The notes below the pieces were generated by a model. The model was not told where the DNA came from. It searched no databases and worked only from the letters and a program-made list of their open reading frames with translations. Below are positions 52,589 through 59,715 of a stretch of 59,924 nucleotides of DNA, piece after piece (position 1 is the stretch's first letter; each line of letters opens with the position of its first letter). The position numbers and the translations under genes are program-made. The stretch spans positions 1 through 59,924 of the forward strand of contig JASHOL010000323.1 of assembly GCA_030041135.1 (NCBI GenBank). Direction: 5' to 3'. Source of the DNA: Streptosporangiaceae bacterium (GTDB lineage: Bacteria; Actinomycetota; Actinomycetes; Streptosporangiales; Streptosporangiaceae).

Positions 52589-52804
52589 TCAGGCGGCGTG
52601 CGGCAGGTGCTCGTGGCTGGTCTCGTCGGGCGAGGTCTGCTCATGCGCTCGCGGAGCTGCATGATGCGCGGTGGGCTTGCGTGCGTGCGGCCGCCGCGTA
52701 AGCTCGCTGAGCATTATGCACGCGAGAACGGTTATGACGGCGCCGAGGAACACCCACGCCGCCATCCATGCCCAGCTCACCGTAATCATGCTGGCGGCCG
52801 CCAT
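52589..52804 (-). CDS. Small single-helix membrane protein
   Basis: The ATG at 52804 is chosen because GAGGGAG lies nine bases before it; it gives 71 residues. Residues 7-30 form one hydrophobic helix (SWAWMAAWVFLGAVITVLAC), followed by a basic, His-rich tail (HHAAPRAHEQTS and HEHLPHAA). Upstream in-frame starts (ATG at 52813, TTG at 52846) are less well placed. There is no known function; the His-rich tail could bind metal. A possible weak box (GGGCCTTATGGTCT) at 52922 lies upstream, inside the Usp gene. Confidence 0.6.
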   Translation of the reverse strand: MAAASMITVSWAWMAAWVFLGAVITVLACIMLSELTRRPHARKPTAHHAAPRAHEQTSPDETSHEHLPHAA

Positions 52805-52865
52805 CTGACCCATCTCCCTCGGCCAGGCCCCGCGAAAGCGGGGCAAATATCACTTTGTTTCTCAC

Positions 52866-53492
52866 CTACATTCTCCGGCGTCTGGAGCGCTCCCCGGCAG
52901 TGCCGTTGGGCCCGGCGAGAGGGGCCTTATGGTCTGAGTCACTGCGCGGGGGAGCCGGCACCAGCACCTGGCTAGGGTCAAACCGGCTCATGGCATCGAC
53001 CCCCCTGAGGCCCGCGACACCCGCGTGCCGACCCTCATCCCGCGGCGGGTCGTCGCTGGCACCTTGCTCAGCTCCGACGACGACAATCGGGCAGGCCGCC
53101 AGGCCGAGGCAGCTGCGTATCACGGGGCCGATGGACCGGCCAGGCAATGAAGACGACCCAAGCACGAGCATGGCGGCGCCGGCCGACCGCTCGGCCAGCA
53201 CCCGCTCTGCCGGGCCTTCGACGACATGGGTGGTGACGCTGTCAGGCAGCTCAGGATCGACGCTTCTGAGGATGGCGGCGAGCCTGCGGGCGGCAGCGTC
53301 TTGCTGCTGACCGTGGTCGGCTCGGCTGGCCTTGACGGCATAGAACGCGGGTTCCTGCGACTGCCAGGCGGCTACGACCTCCAGGGACGCCCGCCGTCCG
53401 CTGGCTTCCCGCGCGGCCCAGCGCAGCGCCCGCAGCGATGCCCTCGAACCGCTGACGCCGACAACGACTCTTGGCTGTCTCGCGAACGTCAT
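52866..53492 (-). CDS. Universal stress protein with extended C-terminus
   Basis: The ATG at 53492 gives 208 residues; a GTG at 53510 overlapping the Hsp20 stop (GTGTGA) is also possible and would mean coupling. The Usp domain starts PRVVVGVSGSRASLRALRWA and contains LVLGSSSLPGRSIGPVIRSC near residue 115, with CPIVVVG after. The ATP motif is degenerate (Ser-rich rather than GSRGxG). About 60 extra residues follow, rich in Arg, Asp and Pro, ending RRRRM. It follows hsp20 in an operon. Confidence 0.85.
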   Translation of the reverse strand: MTFARQPRVVVGVSGSRASLRALRWAAREASGRRASLEVVAAWQSQEPAFYAVKASRADHGQQQDAAARRLAAILRSVDPELPDSVTTHVVEGPAERVLAERSAGAAMLVLGSSSLPGRSIGPVIRSCLGLAACPIVVVGAEQGASDDPPRDEGRHAGVAGLRGVDAMSRFDPSQVLVPAPPRSDSDHKAPLAGPNGTAGERSRRRRM

Positions 53493-53506
53493 GACGACCC
53501 CGCGCC

Positions 53507-53923
53507 TCACACGGTTTCGACCGGGATGGCCTGTGGCGCGACTTGGTGGTCGGGCTCCATGCCGATCCGGATAGTGAGGATGCCGTTGTGGTAAGAGGCG
53601 GTAACCCGCTGGGCATTCGAGCCGAGTGGCAGGGCCACGTGCCGTGCAAACGTGCCGTACCGGAACTCGGAGTCATGCTTGACCGGCGTCTCGTCCCGGC
53701 GCTCAGCTCGGACGCTCAGGACTCCGGTCTGCACGGAGACTTCCAGATCCCTGGCCGGCTCGATGCCGGGCAGCTCAAGCCGGATGACGTAGGTCGTGCC
53801 GTCGGGATACTGCTCGATCGGGACGGGTTGCGGCTGGCTCACCTGGCGATGGACTGTCGAGAGCGGCGACCCGGCCCAGTCATCGATGCGCTGAACCGGA
53901 GCCGACCCGATGGTGCTGGTCAT
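53507..53923 (-). CDS. Small heat shock protein Hsp20 (second copy)
   Basis: The 138-residue protein has an alpha-crystallin domain at about residues 38-128: YVIRLELPGIEPARDLEVSV, FRYGTFARHVALP and YHNGILTIRI. The C-terminus has QAIPVETV, a degenerate IxI-type motif. It is close in layout to the first copy at 16467, suggesting duplication. It is first in an operon with the extended Usp. A DosR-like box lies 61 bases upstream. Confidence 0.92.
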   Translation of the reverse strand: MTSTIGSAPVQRIDDWAGSPLSTVHRQVSQPQPVPIEQYPDGTTYVIRLELPGIEPARDLEVSVQTGVLSVRAERRDETPVKHDSEFRYGTFARHVALPLGSNAQRVTASYHNGILTIRIGMEPDHQVAPQAIPVETV

Positions 53924-53983
53924 CGGTCTTCCTCCTGATCTCTGGGTCAGTTCCAGTCAAAGTCGCGGGTGGGCTGGTCGGTA

Positions 53984-53997
53984 GGGCCGAAGGTCAG
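53984..53997. promoter_or_regulatory. DosR-like box (GGGCCGAAGGTCAG)
   Basis: Reverse reading CTGACCTTCGGCCC. It lies 61 bases upstream of the second hsp20. Confidence 0.48.
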
Positions 53998-54075
53998 GTC
54001 TGCTGTGTGCCGAGGTCCCGCACGCAAGGTCGCTTCGACCGGGCTCGTGCATCTTGCGAAGGTCACCGACTCCGC

Positions 54076-54089
54076 GGGACCTTGGCCCA
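54076..54089. promoter_or_regulatory. DosR-like box (GGGACCTTGGCCCA)
   Basis: The left half is perfect. It lies only 37 bases before the KdpD-like start at 54126. Confidence 0.62.
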
Positions 54090-54125
54090 TGTTCCGGTCT
54101 CTTCGGGAGGGCTAGCCTCCCAGCC

Positions 54126-55352
54126 ATGAATGGCGCGGCGGGTCTTGACGCAGATGCCCGCGACGTCGTCGAAGCCGCTGGCCACTTCCGCATCTACCTC
54201 GGAGCGGCGGCCGGGGTCGGCAAGACCTGCGCGATGCTCGGCGAGGCGCACCGCCGAGCCGGGCGCGGTTCGGATGTCGCCGTCGCCTTCGTCGAATGTC
54301 ACGGCCGTCGGGTGACGCAGAACATGGCCGACGGACTGGAGGTCATCCCGCGCAAGACCGTGTCCTACCGGGACAGGAACATGCAGGAAATGGATCTCGA
54401 CGCTGTGCTCGCGAGGCGGCCGGAGGTGGCGCTCGTCGACGAGCTCGCGCATACCAACGTCCCCGGCGCGGGCCGGAACGAGAAGCGCTGGCAGGACGTA
54501 CTTGAGCTCCTGTCGGCGGGCATTGACGTCATCACCACGGTGAACATTCAGCACCTGGAGAGCATCGCCGATGCGGTCGAGCGGATGACCAGGGCACCGG
54601 TCAGGGAACGGGTGCCGGACTGGGTAGTTCGCCGGGCGAACCAGATCGAGCTGGTCGACTCGTCGCCTGAGCAGCTGCGCCGCCGGATGATGCACGGCAA
54701 TATCTACCCGGCCGAGCGGGCGGCCCAGGCACTGGAAAACTTCTTCTGTACCGACAATCTGATCGCCCTACGGGAGCTGACGTTGCGGTTTCTCGCCGAC
54801 GAGACGGACGAGGAGCTTCTGGCTCGCCTTCGGCAGCATCAGCCCAACGTGGTGTGGGAGACGACAGAACGCATACTGGTGGCGGTCACGGCCACGAAAA
54901 GCAGCCGCGACCTGCTGCACCGGGCCGCCAGGGTCGCAGCCAGGGTCAGGGCGGCGCTCGACGTCGTCTACGTCACGGCTGGCGACAGCGCCACCGAATC
55001 TGACCGCGGGATGATCGCGCAGTTGCGCGAGCTCGCGGGCTCCCTCGGCGCCCACTGGCATGAGATCGAGGACGAGGACCCGGTGCGCGCCATCGCGCAA
55101 TTCGCCCGGCAACACCAGATCACACAGATCGTCATCGGGGCGAGCAGCCGCCGCCGGTGGCATAACCACATGGGCGCCAGCTCGAAGGTAGCCAGGCTGA
55201 TAGACAAAGCCGGAGACTTCGGCATCGACGTTCATGTCATAGCCAGCAGGGAGCAGGCAGCACCCGAGTCGCACAGTAGTGCCGGTCCCTCGCGTGACTT
55301 GTCGTCCCCGGACGGGACCGAGCTCTGGGCGGCAGCTACCTCTGGCCGGTGA
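54126..55352 (+). CDS. Kinase-less KdpD-like sensor (KdpD domain plus Usp domain)
   Basis: The 408-residue protein has the KdpD N-terminal domain (RIYLGAAAGVGKTCAML Walker A at about residues 22-38; LVDELAHTNVPG; TTVNIQHLESI) to about residue 235, then a Usp domain (ERILVAVTATKSSRDLLHRA to GASSRRRWHN). The four membrane helices, GAF and kinase domains of full KdpD (about 850-900 residues) are absent. No kdpFABC or kdpE is nearby. The Usp part of KdpD binds c-di-AMP in some bacteria, so this may be a stand-alone nucleotide-sensing ATPase (inference). A DosR-like box lies upstream. Confidence 0.88.
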   Translation: MNGAAGLDADARDVVEAAGHFRIYLGAAAGVGKTCAMLGEAHRRAGRGSDVAVAFVECHGRRVTQNMADGLEVIPRKTVSYRDRNMQEMDLDAVLARRPEVALVDELAHTNVPGAGRNEKRWQDVLELLSAGIDVITTVNIQHLESIADAVERMTRAPVRERVPDWVVRRANQIELVDSSPEQLRRRMMHGNIYPAERAAQALENFFCTDNLIALRELTLRFLADETDEELLARLRQHQPNVVWETTERILVAVTATKSSRDLLHRAARVAARVRAALDVVYVTAGDSATESDRGMIAQLRELAGSLGAHWHEIEDEDPVRAIAQFARQHQITQIVIGASSRRRWHNHMGASSKVARLIDKAGDFGIDVHVIASREQAAPESHSSAGPSRDLSSPDGTELWAAATSGR

Positions 55353-55389
55353 CAGGACCCGGATCAGCCGCAACGAACCGGTGCGGCGG

Positions 55390-55836
55390 TCACTCTTCTC
55401 CCTGGACGACCACGACCGGGCAGTGCGCATGGGTCACGCAGTGAATGCTGACCGAACCGACCAGCATTCCGGTGATCGCGGCATGACCGCGGCGGCCCAC
55501 CACGAGCAGGTCGGCTTCCTTGGACGCGTCAACCAGCACCTGCACGGGATGGCCGTACCCGACTACCTGGTCAACAGCCGGTCCCGGATTGGCCGTCGCA
55601 ACCGCCTGGGACAGCGCCGTCTCCATGTTCTGGCGCACCTCGTCGGTGACGCCAGGCGGGGTCACTCCTGGCGGCGGCGGGCCCACCGGCACCGGGTAGT
55701 GCCAGGCAAGGATGGCCCGCAGCGTCGCCCCTGTGGCCCCGGCATATTTGCCTGCCCACCTGAGCGCCGCCACTGACTCGTCCGAGCCGTCCACGCCGAC
55801 CACAACGAGCTCTTTCGCGTTACCTTCGGTTGTCAT
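55390..55836 (-). CDS. Universal stress protein (UspA family)
   Basis: The 148-residue protein begins KELVVVGVDGSDESVAALRWA, has AWHYPVPVGPPPPGVTPPGV and the ATP motif VGRRGHAAITGMLVGSVSIH near residues 113-132, then CPVVVVQGEE. It resembles the copy at 48934. A DosR-like box lies 86 bases upstream. It converges with the KdpD-like gene, 37 bases away. Confidence 0.93.
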   Translation of the reverse strand: MTTEGNAKELVVVGVDGSDESVAALRWAGKYAGATGATLRAILAWHYPVPVGPPPPGVTPPGVTDEVRQNMETALSQAVATANPGPAVDQVVGYGHPVQVLVDASKEADLLVVGRRGHAAITGMLVGSVSIHCVTHAHCPVVVVQGEE

Positions 55837-55918
55837 CTGCTGCCTCGCTTATCACATGGGCCGCGGTGACCAATGTCGGCCGCCTTGGTCTCATCGAACT
55901 CCGGCACCGCAGTCGTGG

Positions 55919-57550
55919 CTAGGGGCAATGGTCCCTAGCCGCGAGGATCCGGGCGTAGTCCTCACGGTTGGCACTGCGTCGAGTTCGGCGGCTCGTCCCC
56001 CCGGCTTGCGCCCTGCCGGGCAGCCACGCGAGGGCGAGGACCGCGCCAGCGATGGCGACTCCGGCTCCGGTGGCCAGGCCTAGGTCCATGCCGCTGATGA
56101 AGGCCGACCTGGCGACCTGAGCCAGGTCCGCGCCCAGCCCACCGCCGAGGTGGGCCGCTACTGTCAGGGCACCGCCGATCGAGCCGCTGATCGTGCTCAT
56201 GATCGCGTGGGGCACGTGGTACGGGCTGACCGCGGCGGTGATCTTGTCAAGGTACCTGGTGTTGAGCAGGCTGCCGATGATCGCGACCCCGAGCGCGCCG
56301 CCAATCTGGAGTACGGCGCCGTTAGTGGCGGAGCCGACACCCGTGTGCTCGGGTGGCACCGAACCCATGACCGACGCCGTGGCGGACGGGATAACCAAGC
56401 CGGCCCCGAGGCCAAGCATGATCATGCCGGGCAGTGTTCCCGCGTAGCCGGTGCTGACCGACGCAAGGGATATCTGCCAAAGCCCGGCGGCGATGATCAG
56501 CAGGCCAGCAAAGGTGGTGAGCCTGGTGCCGATGGCCCTGATCAGCAGGGCCGACGGCGGAGCGATCAGCGCGATCGCGCCTGCCGCTGGCAAGACGCGC
56601 AGTCCGGCCTGGAGGGGGGTGTAGCCGAGATCGAATTGCATGAACTGCGTGAGCACGAACAATGCGCCGAAGAGGCCAAGCATCGCCAGTCCGACCGAGC
56701 TAATCGCGACCGAGAACGAGCGGTGACGGAAGAACTCTAGCCGCAGCATGGGGTGCGGGCTGATGCGCTCCCAGGCCGCGAAGGTCGCGAGGATGGCGAG
56801 GCCGCCAAGACCCGCCGCAATCACCAGCGCCGACGTCCAGCCGTCCTCGGGGGCCTCGATGATCGACCACAGCAACAGGCCGAGGCCGGCGATGGACAGC
56901 AGCGCGCCGGTGAGGTCGGGTGTATGGGCTGAGGTGTTCTTCGAGTCAGGCACCAGGGGTACCGCGAACGCCAGGCCGATTGCGGCGATCGGCACGTTGA
57001 TCAGGAAAACCGACCCCCACCAGAAGTGCGCGAGCAACAGCCCGCCGATGATCGGCCCGAGTGCGATCCCCAGCCCGCTGGTGCCGGCCCACATTCCGAT
57101 CGCGCGCTGCCTCTCAGCCCGGTCCGCGAACATGTTGGTGATGATCGCCAGAGTAGATGGCATGATCAGCGCGCCGCCGATACCCATGCTGGCTCGCGCC
57201 GCGATCAGCACGCCGACCGAGCCGGAGAACGCGGCCCACGTCGATCCAGCGGCGAAGAGGATAAGCCCGGCCAGGAATGTGCGCTTGCGGCCGATCCGGT
57301 CGGCGACGCTGCCTGCCACCAGCAGGAGCCCGGCAAACACCATCACATAGGCGTCGACGATCCACTGCAGTTGAGTGTCGGTTGCCTTGAGGTCACGGAC
57401 CAGAGTTGGCAGTACGACGTTAAGTACCGTGTTGTCGAGCGTCACGATCAGCAGGGAGACGCACAACACGCCCAGGGCGAGCCAGCGTCGCGGATGCGAT
57501 TGCGGCCCGGTCGGCCGCAGTGCAGCCCAATTACCGCTCAATGTGGTCAT
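55919..57550 (-). CDS. MFS transporter, DHA2 (14-helix) drug-exporter type
   Basis: The ATG at 57550 gives 543 residues. The start has LIVTLDNTVLNVVLPTLVRDL and WIVDAYVMVFAGLLL, marks of the EmrB/QacA group, then GRKRTFLAGLILFAAGS and GPIIGGLLL (motif C). About 14 membrane helices are evident. It exports small molecules by proton antiport; the substrate is unknown. A basic tail ends the protein. Its upstream frame is open but without homology. A DosR-like box lies 36 bases from the start. Confidence 0.9.
   Translation of the reverse strand: MTTLSGNWAALRPTGPQSHPRRWLALGVLCVSLLIVTLDNTVLNVVLPTLVRDLKATDTQLQWIVDAYVMVFAGLLLVAGSVADRIGRKRTFLAGLILFAAGSTWAAFSGSVGVLIAARASMGIGGALIMPSTLAIITNMFADRAERQRAIGMWAGTSGLGIALGPIIGGLLLAHFWWGSVFLINVPIAAIGLAFAVPLVPDSKNTSAHTPDLTGALLSIAGLGLLLWSIIEAPEDGWTSALVIAAGLGGLAILATFAAWERISPHPMLRLEFFRHRSFSVAISSVGLAMLGLFGALFVLTQFMQFDLGYTPLQAGLRVLPAAGAIALIAPPSALLIRAIGTRLTTFAGLLIIAAGLWQISLASVSTGYAGTLPGMIMLGLGAGLVIPSATASVMGSVPPEHTGVGSATNGAVLQIGGALGVAIIGSLLNTRYLDKITAAVSPYHVPHAIMSTISGSIGGALTVAAHLGGGLGADLAQVARSAFISGMDLGLATGAGVAIAGAVLALAWLPGRAQAGGTSRRTRRSANREDYARILAARDHCP
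55922..55935. promoter_or_regulatory. DosR-like box (GGGGCAATGGTCCC)
   Basis: Flanking bases extend it to CTAGGGGCAATGGTCCCTAG. It is upstream of the Usp gene (start 55836) and overlaps the last codons of the MFS gene. Confidence 0.62.
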
Positions 57551-57585
57551 AACACCAGCACATCCCGGCCACTTCGCCCAGGCTA

Positions 57586-57599
57586 GGGCGGAAGGTCCC
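57586..57599. promoter_or_regulatory. DosR-like box (GGGCGGAAGGTCCC)
   Basis: Reverse reading GGGACCTTCCGCCC. It lies 36 bases before the MFS start. Confidence 0.55.
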
Positions 57600-57660
57600 G
57601 GCGCGGCGTGCCGAATGTCAGCTCTGCCGGTCGCCTCGGGATTCGCTACCCCGAGGGGCC

Positions 57661-57688
57661 CGGACGAGGGCCTAGCGTCCCTCGTCCG
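57661..57688 (-). terminator. Hairpin after the second alcohol dehydrogenase
   Basis: Ten-base perfect arms (CGGACGAGGG and CCCTCGTCCG) around an eight-base loop, 22 bases beyond the dehydrogenase stop. Confidence 0.65.
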
Positions 57689-57709
57689 GTGCATTTGAGG
57701 CTTTGCCGC

Positions 57710-58720
57710 TTACGGCCGCAGCACGATGCGCGCCCTGGCCTTGCCGTGCAGGACCTCATCGATCGACTGGTTGACCTCAGCCAGCGGGCGAGTCTCGTAG
57801 ATGACCTTCGTCCGGCCGAGCGCGTGCAGCGCGAAGACATCGGCCAGGTCGGCCCGCGTGCCGACGATCGAGCCGATGACCGACGTGCCGTTCAGCACGG
57901 TGTTGAACACAGGGATGCTGAGCGTGCCCTCGGCGGGCAGGGCTACGAGCACCAGGCGGCCGCCCCGGCGCAGCCCGGCGTAGGCGGCGGCAAAAGACTT
58001 GGCGTCCACTGCCAGGCCGATGGCGACGTCCGCTCCGCCGTGCGACTGCAGCACGGTGGCCGGGTCCTCGGTCCTGGCGTCGATCACGATGTCGGCACCG
58101 AGTTCCTTGGCGAGTTGCAGCTTCTCATCGGTGATGTCGACGGCCGCGACGGTGCCGCCGAAGATCTTCGCGTACTGCAGCGCCAGGTGGCCGAGGCCGC
58201 CGATACCGGAGATCGCGACCAGGTCAGCCGGGCGGACGTTCCCGACCTTGACCGCCTTGTAGGTCGTCACGCCTGCGCACGTGAGCGGAGCCGCGTCGAA
58301 CGGATCGACGCCCTCTGGCACCTTGCTCGCGAACGCGGCTTCGGCGAGGTAGTACTCGGCGTAGCAGCCGTCGATCGAGTAGCCGCTGTTCTCCTGCTTG
58401 AGGCAGAGCGTCTCCCAGCCTGTGAGGCAGTGCTTGCACTCGCCGCAGGCGTAGCCGAGCCACGGGGTGGCGACCAGGTCGCCGACCCGGACGCTCGTCA
58501 CGCCCTCGCCCGTCGCGAAGACGGTTCCGATGCCCTCGTGGCCGGGGACGAACGGAGGGGTGGGCTGCACCGGCCAGTCGCCGTGGGCCGCGTGGATGTC
58601 GGTGTGGCACAGCCCGGACGCGATCATCCGGACCGTGATCTGGCCGGGACCTGGGTCCGGGATCGGCCGGTCCTCGAGCACGAGCGGCTCGCCGAACGTG
58701 TGTACTACTGCTGCTTTCAT
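57710..58720 (-). CDS. Zinc-dependent alcohol dehydrogenase, AdhP/AdhA type (second copy)
   Basis: The ATG at 58720 with AGGAGG before it gives 336 residues. Catalytic zinc ligands are in GLCHTDIH and GHEGIG, structural zinc cysteines in CGECKHCLTGWETLC, and the NAD-binding site in ISGIGGLGHLALQYAK. The pattern is that of bacterial ethanol/propanol-preferring dehydrogenases. It likely reduces acetaldehyde to ethanol in hypoxia, or the reverse. It has its own box at 58813 and a strong hairpin after it, so it is a single-gene unit. Confidence 0.92.
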   Translation of the reverse strand: MKAAVVHTFGEPLVLEDRPIPDPGPGQITVRMIASGLCHTDIHAAHGDWPVQPTPPFVPGHEGIGTVFATGEGVTSVRVGDLVATPWLGYACGECKHCLTGWETLCLKQENSGYSIDGCYAEYYLAEAAFASKVPEGVDPFDAAPLTCAGVTTYKAVKVGNVRPADLVAISGIGGLGHLALQYAKIFGGTVAAVDITDEKLQLAKELGADIVIDARTEDPATVLQSHGGADVAIGLAVDAKSFAAAYAGLRRGGRLVLVALPAEGTLSIPVFNTVLNGTSVIGSIVGTRADLADVFALHALGRTKVIYETRPLAEVNQSIDEVLHGKARARIVLRP

Positions 58721-58812
58721 CTCAGAATCCTCCTGAGCAATGCCGAATAGACCGCATCTGAGGATTCGCCATCGCCACCGGGATGCGGCAGGGGCGTTGC
58801 GCACCACTAGGC

Positions 58813-58826
58813 GGGACCTTGGCCAT
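58813..58826. promoter_or_regulatory. DosR-like box (GGGACCTTGGCCAT)
   Basis: The left half is perfect. It lies 93 bases upstream of the second alcohol dehydrogenase and beyond the stop of the PII-like gene. Confidence 0.62.
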
Positions 58827-58852
58827 ATCAGCCCGATGAGGCAGAAGCGGTC

Positions 58853-59191
58853 TCACACTGCTTCCCAGTCGCGTTCGCCGGTGCGGACTCGCAGCGCGCT
58901 CTCGATCGGGCTGACCCAGATCTTGCCGTCGCCGATGTCACCGGTTTGTGCCGACTTCATGATCGCCTCCGTCACCGTGGTCACCAAGGAGTCGTGAACG
59001 ACGACATCAACGCGGAGCTTCGGTCGCAGGACCCTTTCCTCAGCAGCAAGGTGAAACTGCTCCATGTGCCCGTACTGCCGGCCGAAGCCGCGGACCTCGG
59101 TCACGGTCAGTCCGCCGGCCCCCGCCTCGGAGACCGCGCTCATCACCGCATCGAGCTTGTTCATCCGGATGATGGCCGTCACGAGCTTCAT
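58853..59191 (-). CDS. PII-like signalling protein with an altered T-loop
   Basis: The ATG at 59191 with GGAGGAGG before it gives 112 residues, the length of E. coli GlnB. It has KLDAVMSAVSEAGAGGLTVTEV, GFGRQYGH and TGDIGDGKIWV, the PII signatures. The T-loop is unusual: residue 51 is Glu where the uridylylated or adenylylated Tyr lies, and residue 46 is Phe instead of Tyr. No amtB or glnD is nearby. It may still bind ATP/ADP and 2-oxoglutarate and control a target other than nitrogen enzymes (inference). Confidence 0.88.
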   Translation of the reverse strand: MKLVTAIIRMNKLDAVMSAVSEAGAGGLTVTEVRGFGRQYGHMEQFHLAAEERVLRPKLRVDVVVHDSLVTTVTEAIMKSAQTGDIGDGKIWVSPIESALRVRTGERDWEAV

Positions 59192-59229
59192 AGCCCCTCC
59201 TCCGTGTCTGTGGCCGCGGATGGCGCGCA

Positions 59230-59562
59230 TCAGCAGCTGGCGGCGAATGCCGCCCCTTCCTGCAGCGACAGCACCCGTCCGCTGGCGTCGACCACGGTCG
59301 CGCCCGCAGCCAGGAGGCCCGCCCTGGCCGCCCGGTAGTGGTGCATGCAGAACAGCAACTCGGTCCGGTGCATCCGAGACGGGACCGGCGGCAGGATGGC
59401 GATCACCGCGGGTTTGGCCGAGCAGCAGCAGGCCCGGTCAGCACGCAGCAGCACGCGTTGGTAGCCCGTGGCAACGGCCGGAGCTTTCGATCCATCGGTG
59501 CCTGGTTGCGCTGTCTGCCTTGTAAGGCCCGCGTAGCTCTCGTGCACAAACTCAAAGGTCAT
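59230..59562 (-). CDS. Small DUF7455-like protein
   Basis: The 110-residue protein has a middle with DRACCCSAKPAV and LLFCMHHYRAARAGLLAAGATV. Small actinobacterial proteins with a CxxC..CxHH pattern followed by a helix and GA, annotated DUF7455, look like this; here the first cysteines are three in a row. It may bind zinc. No function is known. The gene lies 38 bases upstream of the PII-like gene on the same strand. Two DosR-like boxes lie upstream. Confidence 0.6.
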   Translation of the reverse strand: MTFEFVHESYAGLTRQTAQPGTDGSKAPAVATGYQRVLLRADRACCCSAKPAVIAILPPVPSRMHRTELLFCMHHYRAARAGLLAAGATVVDASGRVLSLQEGAAFAASC

Positions 59563-59598
59563 ACGGCAAGCGTGGCCGCTTCGGACGGGGTGGCTACA

Positions 59599-59612
59599 GG
59601 GGCCTTGAGCCC
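59599..59612. promoter_or_regulatory. DosR-like box (GGGGCCTTGAGCCC)
   Basis: Degenerate member of a pair, 23 bases from the box at 59622, in the divergent region between the DUF7455-like and slipin genes. Confidence 0.4.
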
Positions 59613-59621
59613 GCCGTGCGC

Positions 59622-59635
59622 GGGACGAAGGTCAC
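59622..59635. promoter_or_regulatory. DosR-like box (GGGACGAAGGTCAC)
   Basis: Reverse reading GTGACCTTCGTCCC. It lies 81 bases before the slipin start and 60 bases before the DUF7455-like start. Confidence 0.6.
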
Positions 59636-59715
59636 CCGCTGTTGCCGCCATTCTGCCCTCCCGCGCGGGGCGCGCTGGGGTCACGATGAGACGACCTAGC
59701 AGTCGGGAGCATGAC

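Noticed and set aside
52922-52935. GGGCCTTATGGTCT as a box for the small membrane protein
   Set aside because: The right half fits poorly and the site lies inside the Usp coding sequence; kept only as a remark.
57668-57681. GGGCCTAGCGTCCC, a DosR-like palindrome
   Set aside because: It forms the loop and inner stem of the terminator hairpin after the alcohol dehydrogenase, which explains its symmetry.
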